Assembly (NCBI GenBank): GCA_003991915.1
Contig: RQTK01000215.1
Coordinates: 1-64,000 of the forward strand
Origin: Elysia chlorotica
Lineage: Eukaryota; Mollusca; Gastropoda; Plakobranchidae
Length of the DNA: 64,000 nt
Reading direction: 5' to 3'
Part shown: in pieces, positions 1 to 12,242 of the stretch
How positions within the stretch are numbered: the first letter of the stretch is position 1
Layout of the letters: the number at the start of each line of letters is the position of its first letter
Translations under genes and position numbers: made by a program
Notes under the pieces: model-generated
The model's input: the letters and a program-made list of their open reading frames with translations, nothing else
Told to the model about the DNA's origin: nothing
The model's database searches: none

Positions 1-656
1 TATACTACACAGCAGTTTTTAACTGAGCTGTCTCGCCAGTAGGTTATCTGGTAAGCAATTGTTCCATACTCGGCAGTAGGTTGCCATTTTTTAAACACTT
101 GTTCCAGCCTTGGCAGTAGGTTGTCATATGGCAAGCACTCATTCCACCATCGCCTATAGGTTGTTTTTAGAAAAGCACTCATTCTAGTCTCTGCAGCAGG
201 CTGTCATATGGCCAGCACTCGTTTCAGCTTTGCCGGCCAGTAGGACACATGTGCACATTGCATGGGTTCTTTGGTGTCGTAAAAATCATAGAATCATAAG
301 AAAAACAGTTAGCTGAGCCTGAGAATTTAATGCATTTAGGGGGTGATAATAATATAATTACTTTGAATAAGTTTTATACTACGATATCCTTTTATGATTT
401 TTTACTTTAAGAACAAATAAAACTGCTCCATGCTTTAAATACTATGACATTGTGTTGTACACTGTCTCCATGTGGTGTATTTATACTTTTAGTAAAATTA
501 AGCCAATTATATGCTTTTGATATTCTTTGACATTTTTTATGTACTCTCCAGAATCCCAGTTGGCTGTAAAATTTTGAAACAGAAGAAAAAGGTTCAATAA
601 AATTACAATATAAAGCAAATATCGTCTTAGCTGTTTTGCAAGAAGTTTATCCAGTA

Positions 657-910
657 AGCACTCGTTCCAGTCTCGGCAGTGGGTTGTCATTTAGCAAGCA
701 CTCGTACTAACCTCGGCAGTGGGTTGTCATTTGGCAAGCACTCGTTCTAACCTCGGCAGTGGGTTGTCATTTGGCAAGCACTCGTTCTAACCTCGGCAGT
801 GGGTTGTCATTTGGTAAGCACTCGTTCTAACCTCGGCAGTGGGTTGTCATTTGGCAAGCACTCGTTCCAGCATCGGCAGTGGGTTGTCATTTGGCAAGCA
901 CTTGTTTAAA
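657..910. repeat. 40-bp minisatellite array (best copy)
   Basis: Six and a half nearly identical 40-bp units run in exact register from 661. Each carries cactcgttctaacctcggc followed by agtgggttgtcatttggcaag, with only 1-4 differences between units. The near-identity implies recent homogenisation compared with the other subarrays. Confidence 0.95.
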
Positions 911-3169
911 CCTTGGTTGTGTTTTAAAGGATAAAGTTACCGAAGCTAAACACGGACGCATTTTTTAAAGAGAACATTTGAGTAACACATTTATTTTAAA
1001 TGTATAAGAAAAACTGATGAAAAATATTACTGCGGTTTAAATTCAATGTCAAACATTTGTTCAATAAAATTTACAAGAAAGATTTAATCGCTTTTCTAAT
1101 GACGTCGTGAACATGATTCTTTCAAATATAATTTTTTTTACTATAATATGCAGTAGTTTTCGACTTAGCTGTTTCACCAGTAGGTTATTTTGTAAGCACC
1201 CGTTCAAGCCATGGCATTAGGTTGACCTTTTGCAAGCACTTATTCAAATCTCGACGGTAGGTTGTCATTTTGTAAGCACTCATTCTAGTCTCGGTAGTAG
1301 GTTATTTAGCCAGCACTCGTTCCAGCCTTGCCAGTAGAAACACTTGTGCACGATGCATGGTTTATCTGGTGTGGTAAAATATCAAAATCATGAGAAAAGA
1401 AAACAATTAGCTGAGATTGAGAATTTAAAGTCGGTTAGGGGGTGAGAATATAGTTACTTTGAGTAAGCTTTATACTGTGACATCGTTTGTATTTTTTTTA
1501 TTTTGTTTTAGGTAAAATAATGTCAGCCTCATGCTTTTAATACTATGCCATTTTACTGTAAAAAGACTTTGTGACTAGGTGGGCTGTACAGTTTTAAAAC
1601 AGGTCGTTTAATTCTTTCACATCCAATTGCTTATATTTTATCCTGCACAACAGTTTTTAACTTAGCTGTCTCGCCAGTAGGTTATCTGGTAACCTGTTGT
1701 TCCATACTCGGCAGTAGGTTGTCATTTTGTAAGCACTTGTTCCAGCCTCGGCAGTAGGTTGTCCTTTGGTAAGCATTTGCTTAAATCTCGACGGTGACAT
1801 TCTGTAAACATCCGTTCCAGCATCGCCAATAGGTTGTCCTTAAAAAGACTCGCCCTAGTCTCGGCAGTGGGTTATTTGGTAGCACTTGTTCGAACCTTGG
1901 CAGAGGAATGTCATTAGGCCAGCACTTGGTCCAGCCTCACCAGTACGACATATATGCGCAATGCGTGGTTTCTTTGGTGTCATAGTCATAAAAATTCATA
2001 GAATGAGAAAATCGAACTTTTAACTGAGGCTGAGAATTTAGAGGCATTAATTAGGGGATAAAAAATATAGTAATTTTGAGTTAGCATCATACTATGACAT
2101 TCTTTGCAGTTTTTTTTTCAGAAAATGTAGGTAAATATAAACAAGCTTTTTACTTTCGTTACAATGGCATCGAGTTTTACAAGACTTTGTATAATTTATG
2201 CTTTTGACACTTTACATTTTTGGCCGTACTCTTTATAATCTCAGTGTAGTCGGCTGTAGTTTTTAGAAATAGAATGATATATCTAATAAATAGAAATGTT
2301 AGTTTAAAAAGTTCCAATATAACTATAACATAGAGCAATTTTAGATATATCTGTTTCGCCAGAGGGTTATCTGGTGAGCACTCGTTCCGCCCAGTAGCTT
2401 GCCATTTTGCAAACACTTGTTCCAGCCCGGCCAATAGAACACGTGTACACAATGCATAGTTTCTCTCGCATCATCACAAATTTCAGAATCATAAGAACAA
2501 TCATTAGAGACTGAAAATCTGAAGGTGGGGGAGGGGAGTGGGAATATAGTAATTGAAGAGTTAGATTCATAATTTTTATGAAATCCTTTGCTGTTTTCTA
2601 TGTACTTCCAAGTAACAATGAACCAGCTTCATGTTTTAATAAAATGACAGTGTGCTACAGTGTGGTTTACTCTTTATACAAAGTCAATACAATTATAATA
2701 TAAAGCAATTTTGACTTAGCTGTCCTGCCAGTAGTTTATCTGGCAAGCATCCGTTCCAGTCTCGCCAGTAGGACACATTCACAATGCTTAGTTTCCCTGG
2801 TGTCAAAATGTCGTAGAATCATAAAAAAGCAAACAATTAGCCGAGACTGAATTTTAACGCGGGGAGGAGAATGAGAATATATTAACTTTGATTAACTATG
2901 ATATCCTTTTCTGTTTCCTTTACCCTTCAGTAACAATAAGCCACCATGTTGTCAATACAATGACAGTGTTTATACCTCTAACAATGAGCGCCATTCATTG
3001 CTTTTGATAATCTTTCACATTTTTACTGTAGGGAGGCCCCCTACTTTTTATAATCCCAGAGGGCTGTACATTTTTAAAAAAGAAGAATATTTTTTATAAA
3101 TAGAAATGCTTGTTTAAAAGGTTCGACAGAAATTATCGACTTAGCTGTTTGGCCAGAAGGTTATCTAGT

Positions 3170-3345
3170 AAGCATTCGTCTCAGCCTCGGCAGTAGGTTG
3201 TCATTTGGTAAGCTTTGGTTCCAGCCTCGCCAGTAGGTTGTCATTTGGTAAGCTCTGGTTCCAGCCTCGCCAGTAGGTTGTCATTTGGTAAGCTCTGGTT
3301 CCAGCCTCGCCAGTAGGTTGTCATTTGGTAAGCTCTGGTTCCAAC
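3170..3345. repeat. 40-bp minisatellite array, last satellite copy
   Basis: About four and a half 40-bp units with the variant core ctctggttccagcctcgcc. They are nearly identical to one another but distinct from the array at 661-900, so each subarray appears to have been homogenised locally. Confidence 0.9.
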
Positions 3346-3360
3346 CTCAGCGATAGGAGA

Positions 3361-5149
3361 GACTTAACGAAGCTTAATACTGACGGATACAAAAAAAAAT
3401 GAAATTACTACAGTTAAAATTCAATCGTCAATGAAAATGCGTCAAAAAACTGTTATGGGTCTATTACATCATGAACATACAGCTTCTGTAAAAGCTGAAC
3501 GTCATAGAGAACTTAACACGACAGCAAGGAAAGATATGTCGTGACAACTAAACGGGAATGTAATATATCACTTCGATGGATGCATTAACAGTGGGAGCAA
3601 CACGCCAACATTTCTGAAGCTTTAAATTAAATTAACGAACAATAACGCACGTCAACCCTTTCGTTTGAAAATATGTTTTTATAATTTTACATTGTCAAAG
3701 ATCTTTCTCAAAGCATGGGTACACGCCAATTCAAATATCCAGACATATTTTTATAAACAAGGAAAAATATTTTCCGTTTCTTGGGAATTAATAACCGTAA
3801 ATTTGTTATTGCTTAGCATCAGCATAAGCAGTCACTTGAACGAAGTTCTACATCTCACCTGTGGAAACAAAATAAATAATTATTGCAGGGTTTTACAAGC
3901 CATTTAATAGTCAAGAAATTATACGTATGGAATAAATTATCCAAATGTTTATGCACACCTTGGCTTAAAAATCATTCTAATTTTTCGATAAATGTTTCAG
4001 TTGAATCTTAAAAGTGTTTTAGAATTAGGGTGTGCATTTAAAGTATGTAAGAACACCAACTTTTATATCGTGGCCCTAATATTGCCCATGATGTCTTAGA
4101 CAGTGAATACATTGCACTAGTAGTAACAGTGTCTCGATGTCTCGGAGTGGTTAAAAATCTTGTGTATTAGTAGTTAGGGACTCGGCAGAGCGTTTATTTA
4201 TATAAATGAGATCAAAGAAAGGAGTGAAAAAAATAGTCACCAGAATGGTAACCGCAATACGAAACTTAAGTCGAATATCAATAAGAAAAGAGAAAACGCA
4301 AAATATAGGAAAGATAATAGGCGGTTAAACACAGTGATAGAGGGGGAGAGGGAGGGAGAGAGAGACAGAGAGAGGCAGAGAGACAGACAGATCGAAAGAG
4401 AGATAAAGAGAGAAAAAACAGAGACAGACAATAGGCAGAGATAAGAGACAAAATTTACCGATACAGACAGACAAAAGTTTGCTATGAAACGGAAGAACAA
4501 TAATCGGTATAGAATGCAGCGATCGCACCGGCAGTAGCTGATACAAATAAAAATTTTATAGTTGGCAGCTTAAATATGCCTATAATAAATTACACAATTA
4601 CACTGAGTACTTTCTCAATGAATTAATATATTAATAAATATTTAAAAACACGCACTCGTTAATGCAATCATCCATCTATATAATTATAAACTAAACCTAT
4701 CTACAACGGGGATACCCAGGTTTCGTCTCGCGGTGCCCAACACTAGAATATAACGTAGTTTATAAATACAGGCATTATAAAGAATTTTATTCAGTTTAAC
4801 AGCAGGCGTCTTAAGTCATGTCCGTTGTTTTGAGACTTTTACAGTTGCATTATTGCACATTTTGTAACATTTAGAACCACATCTTTTCAAAGCAACACCT
4901 CTGTATGGATAGTTTACACAAAACTGCAATGCGATATGCAGGCATGTGGAAAACACTGTGGCTTTTGTTTCCATAATTATGTATGTGGACTTCATTTAAA
5001 TTAAGATACAAGATGTGTACCATTGCTCGTGCCCCAATTCGCTTTACGGGAATCTACTTTTGTTTCAGTTTGACGATTCAAAATTTGTAATCCACTCTAC
5101 GAGCGTAGTTTTCAAACCGCGTTTTAACTAATTATTGAATTTTAAATTG
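3361..5149. other. Unannotated AT-rich stretch
   Basis: No gene, RNA or transposon is recognisable. A GA/CAGA-rich purine tract lies at about 4330-4450. Frames of 60-90 codons here lack coding character. Confidence 0.6.
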
Positions 5150-5205
5150 TTACTTGCTTACAACCATCCACATATAATATATGTGGATGGTTTATAAGCG
5201 AGTAA
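5150..5205. repeat. Imperfect palindrome (hairpin)
   Basis: A perfect 14-bp inverted repeat (aaccatccacatat / atatgtggatggtt) is separated by 3 bases (5162-5175 and 5179-5192). The pairing resumes outward after a small bulge (ttacttgctta against taagcgagtaa, one G:T). The whole fold has arms of about 25 bp. It sits at the left edge of the minisatellite that follows. Confidence 0.85.
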
Positions 5206-5219
5206 AAATTATATAATAA

Positions 5220-6650
5220 GCATTTGTATTTTTGACTCATGGTTCCAAACCTTCCAAGAGTACTTGCATTTGTTACTAACATCTGTAACTTTCATGAAGG
5301 GTTGAAAACCTTCGATGCATACAAATACATGCATTCTTGTTTCGGAGTTCACAACCTTCCATGATTATTCATGGTTGCATTTTGGACTCATTTCGCACCT
5401 TCGAAGATTATCAATATCAAATAATCTTAGGAGGCTAAATATCCGGTTTCAAAACTACAATATTCGTAATTTTGAAACAGTGTTTTTAACCTTTTAAGAT
5501 TAATTTGTATTTTAAGTCAAGGGCCTCAAAATTCTAAGATTGACTCATTGAGACCTGGGTTTCCAATATTCCAGTTTTATTAATTGCAATTTCGACACCA
5601 GACTTCCAACGGTGGAGACTATTTTGTAATTATATGTATTTTTATCTTCTGTTTTTCCCATAAGTGTACTGACACTTTTCACCTTCAAAAACGATTTCCA
5701 ATTGTCCAAGATTTTGAAACTGGGTTTTCAACCGTTCAAAACTGTTTTTGACAGCATTTTTTATCTTCAAAGACATTTTCTGTTCAAACTGGGTTTGTAA
5801 TCTTCGAAGACCAATACAATTATTGTGTCTACTCATGGTTGCAAACCTTCGAAGGTTAATATTTGTATTTATCACTCATAATAACTATAACTTTCAGCCT
5901 TGCAAGATTAAAAAATAAAATCTTCAAACCAAGATTTAAACAGTGCAAGACTTATGTGCATTCATAACACCGGGCTTTTAACTTTTATTGTTTGTATTTC
6001 TGGCACGCGGATTTTAACCGTCCAACATTTTTTTGATACATTTTCAACTTTGTAAGATTTTGATGCAGTATTTTCAACCTTACATGATTTTTTTAACTAA
6101 GGTTTCCATATTCCAAGATTACTATTTGTAATTTTAAAACTGTTTTCATCCATGGTTATTTATATTTTAGAGCCGACATCTCAACCACCGAAGATGTATT
6201 TTGACTCGAGGTTTCCAACGTTCCAAGATGATAAATATCTTTGAAAATGTAACTGGGTTACCAACATTTCAAGTATATTCGTATTTTTGAAAACGGGTTT
6301 TATACCTCCCGTTAATATTTGTATATCAGGGACAGGTTTTTTAACCTTGAAAAACATTTTCAGTTTTCCAAGATTATCTACTGGATTTTAAACTGTGAAA
6401 GCCATGTGTATGACCAGATTTTTCAACCAACTAGAACCGTTTTTGACAGGATTTTTAACCTTCAAAGATACACATTTGTATTTTTAACACCAAACGTCTG
6501 AAGTTTTTTCATATCAAGATTTTGAACATTCCAGGATTATCAACATTTTCATAGATTCCCACATTTTCAACGTATATTATTTTTTACATCAGGTATTTTA
6601 CCTTTTAAGAAGAATAAATTCAAAATTTTTACTCAGGATTTCCAACCTTC
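5220..6650. repeat. Degenerate minisatellite, about 42-45 bp period
   Basis: A motif like ttccaaccttccaagatta followed by ttgtatttttgac recurs some 30 times at mostly 42-45 bp intervals, for example near 5308, 5351, 5396, 5700, 5840 and 6110. Divergence between units is high, so the array is old. Small frames inside it are repeat translations. Confidence 0.8.
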
Positions 6651-6654
6651 CGTT

Positions 6655-6925
6655 GCAATGCACAGAAAAAGATTGAATAGTACGGACATGAAAAGGGTGT
6701 GTAGGTCATTGCAGAAGATCGTAGAGGGTATGGTGGAAGGCACGAGAGGTAGAGGAAGGAGGCGAATAAGCTGGGTCAAGAACGTGGATGGCTCGAGAGA
6801 GGAAGGAGGCGAATAAGCTGGGTCAAGAACGTGGATGGCTCGAGTGGAATGAAAATCAACGAGTGTTGCGAGAGTGCGCTTGAACGAGAAAGATGGTAGA
6901 CCATGGCATCCAACCTTTTGAAAAA
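6655..6925 (+). mobile_element. LINE (non-LTR retrotransposon) 3'-end fragment
   Basis: The + strand translates to the C-terminal tail of a LINE polyprotein: VEGTRGRGRRRISWVKNV, a GRGRPR-type basic patch with an S/W-W/V-x-x-V motif, then a frame ending ALERERWRTMASNLL, the usual R..W..M...L close. A 47-bp segment is tandemly duplicated (units start at 6751 and 6798). Since 47 is not a multiple of three, this breaks the frame. The RT domain upstream is absent, so this is a 5'-truncated dead copy. The clade cannot be assigned from this piece. Confidence 0.75.
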
Positions 6926-7149
6926 GAACTCTGACTGACAGACCAACACTTAGTAATATGCGGCGCTGTCAATGTAACCTCTTCAGTCAAGTAAAAACTG
7001 ATATTGCGACCCATGACACCACTCAAAGCAGAAACAAATGGAGCAACTAAGGGAATACAAGTGTAACCAAATGTTTACTCAAAGTATAGGCAAATAGAGA
7101 TAAATCGCCAGGACATGAAAAACTGACAAAGATGTGAAATGGGACAAAA

Positions 7150-8260
7150 ATAGTGAGGTAGTAAATCTTGAAATTAATCCAAATGTTAAGGATGTGAACG
7201 AGGGATATAGGTATAGGAAGTTCAAGATGCACGCCCAATTTGTGCTAGAACAAGTCTTAAAATAATCAGTAACCTTAAAAACAAGAACATGGTAGTGTTG
7301 AGATAACTGTGGTGGATCTATATACCCAAAGCACCAATGGTTCTTGATAACTCCAGACAAATAGAACTTCAGCCCATAAAGTCTATAGTAAAAGAAATCA
7401 TGCGTGGTACTTTTATCCGTGAACTGAACTTGAACCATCGAAATTGAAGAAATGAACGCCAACCAATATACCATTATTCAATGGTTCCACTGTTGTTTTC
7501 TTAATATCTCACGTCAATCTAGAAACTATTGATTTTGTTGCTTTGTGGGGTCTGTTTGTTTTTTAACAGAGAGACCTTTATTTTTTTTTTTTTTTGGTTT
7601 TTGGTTTTTTCTTTTTTTATCTAATCATGTCAACCATGTACTTATTTTGTTGGTTATTTTTTTTATATCTTAATCACAAATATTAACCATTTATTTTTTT
7701 GTTTGTTTTTTCGTGCCTTACCACTAACGTCAATCAAGAGACCACAAGTTGTTTGGTCTATTTTTTTTTTCACCAATGTCAATTAAAAGGCCATTGTTTT
7801 ATCTTAAATTTTTCAAACATTGTTTGCCCGTTTGCCTATTGTCACATTTGGAATTTCATCATAACGATCAAACATTGCAGTAAATTCTGATGACAATGTC
7901 AAATAATTTATGTAAAACATTGACCAAAATACACGCCGAGGAGGAATGGAATCGTGTGCAGAGTTCTCAACCTGAGGGGGGAGGGGGGGGTATGTGAGGG
8001 GCAATTAAAAAAATGTTCACCCAGCCAGCGACGCAATAAGTCCAAATAAACCTGAGAAACGATAGTGTTTTAAATGCAACATAATATGGACATTTCATTG
8101 GGTAAAATGCAGTATCACAAAACTTATAAAATAAGTATGATAACTTCAAAGCTGATCTGTAAAAAAAATGACAATTTTTAATAAATTGGGGGGGGGGGGA
8201 ATAATTGCATGAAAAATAACAATCGAGTGGAATCATTGCATTAAAAAGATGAAATTGATG
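7150..8260. repeat. Tandem segmental duplication, copy 1
   Basis: Modules here recur in the same order downstream: gaagttcaagatgcacgccc (near 7215; again near 8295), cccaaagcaccaa.ggttct (7325; 8355), a GTCAAC-rich minisatellite (about 7500-7800; 8530-8800), gtttgcccgtttg (7824; 8828), ggaggaatggaatcgt.t (about 7938; 9664) and attgggtaaaatgcagtatc (8097; 9840). Includes polyG runs near 7975 and 8190. A 131-codon minus-strand frame at 7079-7474 is T-rich, lacks recognisable domains and is not called. Confidence 0.8.
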
Positions 8261-8261
8261 C

Positions 8262-10045
8262 AAAGGTGAAGGATGTGAATGGGGGATATGGATGTAGGAA
8301 GTTCAAGACGCACGCCCAATTTGTGCTAGAAGTTTTTAAATAATAATCGGTACCCAAAGCACCAACGGTTCTTTAAAATTCTGGACAAGAAGAAATTCAG
8401 CCCGTAAAGTCCAAAACATTTTGAACAATAGAAATCTAGTTAGACACGTTTTGTGTGAAAAAAAACATGCACGGTTCCCTTTTTTTCATGAACAGAACCT
8501 TGAGCCATCCTAAGTGAAGTGAAAATTTTAACGTCAACCAAGAGACCATTATTAAAAGGTTGGAGCATTGATTTCTTAATATATCACGTCAATCTATAAA
8601 CAATTGATGTATGTAATGCCTGAACGTGTAACGGCAACAGAGAGACCATTTGTTGGTTGGTCTGGTCATATCTTAGCCACTAACGCCAACCAATAGATCA
8701 TTTGGTTGACTAGTCCGTTTCTTTAACCACCAACGTCAACGGAGAGACCATAAGTTGGTTGGTCCATCTTAACCACAAACATCAACTAAAAGATTATTTT
8801 ATCCCAACGAGATTTTCACACATCGTTTGCCCGTTTGTATATTGTCATAAACGTTTGGAATTTGATATGTATATTTTCGGTTCATTTTTAATAGTATATT
8901 CCTCCGTCAAGTGAGATATTTTTCTTACAAAAACTGGCACATTTCTATGTGTACAGTTTATTTTGGGTTAGGCAGACGGAGGATTATGAACTGGGGTTTT
9001 ACCAGTATTCAGTTTTAGTTCTATAATGATGACACCAAATCAACTAGTAAAAATGGCATACTTGGGATTCAAACCCGGGCATGTAAATTATGAGTTGGCC
9101 TCTCTACAGACAGAGCTATGTCACCTTTCTTTTTTATCAATTTTTTCTAAACTTTACATATTTTGAATGTAGTCAAATTAGATATTCAATGTTCAATGCG
9201 ATGCAGTCTTGTTTTTCTTATTGGACTATCAAAACAAACTGCTTGAATCTTTCAGTGATAATATCTGCCTTTTGTTTTTCTCCATGAGGCTTTTTGGTCC
9301 ATTATGCGTGTTAGCGGAGTTGCATGTGCTCGATTATTTCTAGTTGACATAATTTTAGTTGTGCATTTAACAAAGAATGAGATAGATAACTAGCTATCGA
9401 GTCGATTGTCTTGTCGGTTACAGTAAAATAATGAATGCAGTGAGTTGTAAATATTTTGTGTTTACGGCACGTCGGCACGTCAGCACAGTAGCGGCTTTAT
9501 TGTGCTATGTTTCCTCAGACGTTTAAAACTACATTAGTTATGGTGCATTTAATAGATCGGTGAAGACGAATAGATATAACAAAGCTGTCAAACATTGCTG
9601 TATAATCTGATAAAAAGGTCAAATCATTAATGCAAAACATTGATTACAAAAATACACGCTGCGGAGGAATGGAATCGTCTCCAGAGTTCTCAACCTGTTT
9701 GGGGGAGGGGGGGGTGCAAAAGTTTTATTTTAGTAGAAGCAATAAAAAAATGTCCACCCAGGAGCGGCGCAAGAAGTTCCAATAAACCTGAGGACATAAC
9801 ACAAAAGGTTGTGTTTTAATGCAATATATTCAATTTCTCATTGGGTAAAATGCAGTATCATAAAACTTATAAAATAATACAAGTATGATATATAACCGAG
9901 ATAAACTTCCAAGATAATCTGTAATAAAAAAAAATCAATGTTAATACAAGAAAAACAATGTCGATTAAAAAATGTTTTGGGAAAGATAGCAGTAGAATGG
10001 AATAATTGCATGAAAAAGGACAGTCGTTGCAGCCGCAGAGAAACA
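8262..10045. repeat. Tandem segmental duplication, copy 2, interrupted
   Basis: Same module order as the preceding copy, but about 700 bp (roughly 8880-9585) between the gtttgcccg module and the ggaggaatgg module has no counterpart in copy 1. That extra segment carries a tRNA-like sequence. Part of copy 2 preserves a clear minisatellite of about 50 bp (caacagagagaccat-ttggttggtc...ttaaccac) near 8636-8790. Confidence 0.75.
9055..9128 (-). mobile_element. tRNA-like SINE head or tRNA pseudogene
   Basis: On the minus strand the sequence has an A-box-like tagctctgtctgtagag and a B-box-like gggtttgaatccc about 45 nt apart, as in tRNA-derived SINEs. A cloverleaf is not convincing, so this is not called as a functional tRNA. 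It lies inside the segment unique to the second copy of the duplication. Confidence 0.5.
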
Positions 10046-10849
10046 AGCAAATTAATATAGCTTTTGAAAAATTAAAAATGGTTTCATATTAACATATTGA
10101 AATATTAGAAAACTACGACTCCAAGTCTCTGAAATAACAATGAAAAAAATACAAAATAATTAGTAAAGCAGTTTATAACAACAGCCTGCCCTAACGATTT
10201 AGATATATAAATAATGTATGGAGCATGGGATTTTCGACCCATGGTAAGTTATTAAAGATGACGTTTGGTACATGGGGTTTAGAAGGATTTTTTTTAGTAA
10301 ATTTTCAACCGAGGTTAAGTAATAATTTTCTGGAACAGTGTTATCTCTTTTCAGTGGGGCGAGACTTTTCTGTTATTTAGAAGTCGCATCCCCAGGTGTA
10401 AGAAGAATGGATTCTTCTCATGAAACATGGGGGTTTGAGTTTGTGTTTGCACAGTAACGGCTACAATGTATAAAATATATGGGTTTGGGGGGGGGGGGAA
10501 ATGGCAATCTTGAGACAATTGCAAATCGTCTCAAATTAAAATAGTTTTAACTTTACAAACGTACAAGTTGTTGCATCAAGTTTGTCTTGCAATAATTACT
10601 TCCAAACACTTCAATCAGCTTCAAAATGTAATATGGCAAACTTAATCCAAACACAATTTTTTGTCAAAAGATATAGCCCAAGTGTTGTATTAAAAAAGAC
10701 GGAAAAGTCAGGCTTCAATATGTTTAGTTTTTATCATGAGCGTTAAAAATTGGTGGTTAAATAACGTTTACAGTCGTGATAATTCTAAAACTAAACTGAA
10801 AACCAATTATGCGCCAATGAACAAAGCGCCAATGAACAAAGAATGAAGG
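10046..10849. other. No recognisable feature
   Basis: AT-rich sequence with a polyG run at about 10488-10498. Nothing gene-like is seen. Confidence 0.6.
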
Positions 10850-11343
<494 letters not shown>

Positions 11344-11998
11344 AAAACAGAATTCACGACGATCGTGTAATAAAAAAAAGTATGCCTAGCCCCCGCAACT
11401 ACTTTTCCGATCATATCGCGGCGAAATCATTATGCAGATTAATAAATATTAAAGAAGGGTTTTATGGAGGAAAAAAAATAAGGATATAGCATCAAATTAT
11501 TGTTTAACAACAGCAATGTCTAACTAAATATGGGTGAAGAATTGACACAAAAGCCCCCTTCCCCAAAAAACATACAACCCCATTTACAAAATAAGCGCCG
11601 TCGAATGTTTAGCAGCTACACATATTTAATGTCACTAAAATTAACCTTGATCTTTGTAAACTGAGAAGGATATAAAAAAAAACTTAGCTTGTGGTGACTT
11701 GAGACGAAGATTAACGCCAGCTGTAGTCTCGTTAGGTCTTGTTAAGAAGTATTTGAATTGTTGTCTTCCCTTCAAGTATAGACGATCAACTCAGCATTTA
11801 AGGGATTTGTGGCGGGCTGGAATCAAGATGGATGGAATGGAAGAAAAAGATTTGCTCTGCATTAGATTTTAAAACAACAAAATTATTGGATATGATCTAT
11901 CGTACGTCCCTCTCTGGGAACCCGTTATCGTGTAGGGTTTTCCTTAAGACATAAGAGACTTGTAATCTACGATTGTAGACTCCTTTATTCAAGTAGTT
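11344..11998. other. No recognisable feature
   Basis: Unique-looking AT-rich sequence between the GA arrays and a SINE. No coding signal. Confidence 0.55.
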
Positions 11999-12242
11999 CG
12001 TTTAGCGTCAAACATTAGCTTCATAAAGGTTATATTGTTGACGGGTCCCAAGACTGGCGTCTTGACAATTAAATGTGCTGCTACACACGAGACAGCACTG
12101 CAATATCATGACTCCCGTGTCTCAGCCGGTCACATTAAACTGACACCGACCCAACCAGTAGGGAGCGAAATCGCTAGTGCTCGAACCACGGACTTTTTGC
12201 GTTGGAAGCCGATGTCCCACTCTAGGGTCACCCCCCCCCCTC
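11999..12242 (-). mobile_element. tRNA-derived SINE, full-length copy
   Basis: Minus-strand copy of the dominant SINE family of this window. Read on its sense strand it has a tRNA-like head with B box (gtggttcgagcac), a body with the phrase ctgacaccgaccc in antisense, a gagacagg-type core, cagacgtcagtcttgggacc-like and finally atatagcc...gttggacg-type tail. Near-complete. Confidence 0.85.

Larger units (their letters stand above)
1..3360. repeat. Higher-order satellite with nested 40-bp minisatellites
   Basis: Six to seven degenerate copies of a composite unit, roughly 350-700 bp each, lie head to tail, with starts near 1, 625, 1140, 1645, 2335, 2700 and 3130. Each begins with a sequence like ttagctgtctcgccagtagg, runs through a variable number of 40-bp subunits (cactcgttccag...cggcagtaggttgtcattt), then a fixed part containing agtaggacac.tgtgcacaatgc and a stretch ending near ggctgtacagttttaaaa. 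Copies differ mainly in the number of 40-bp subunits. The downstream flanks at about 920 and 3345 resemble each other (taacgaagcttaa-like). No convincing ORF is present; the 60-90 aa frames here arise from the repeat. Confidence 0.85.

Noticed and set aside
640-920. Regularly spaced repeats resembling a CRISPR array
   Set aside because: The 40-bp units are contiguous without unique spacers and the DNA is eukaryotic; this is a minisatellite.
7079-7474. 131-codon minus-strand frame
   Set aside because: Lies in a tandemly duplicated non-coding segment, is not kept open in the second copy, and has no recognisable domain.
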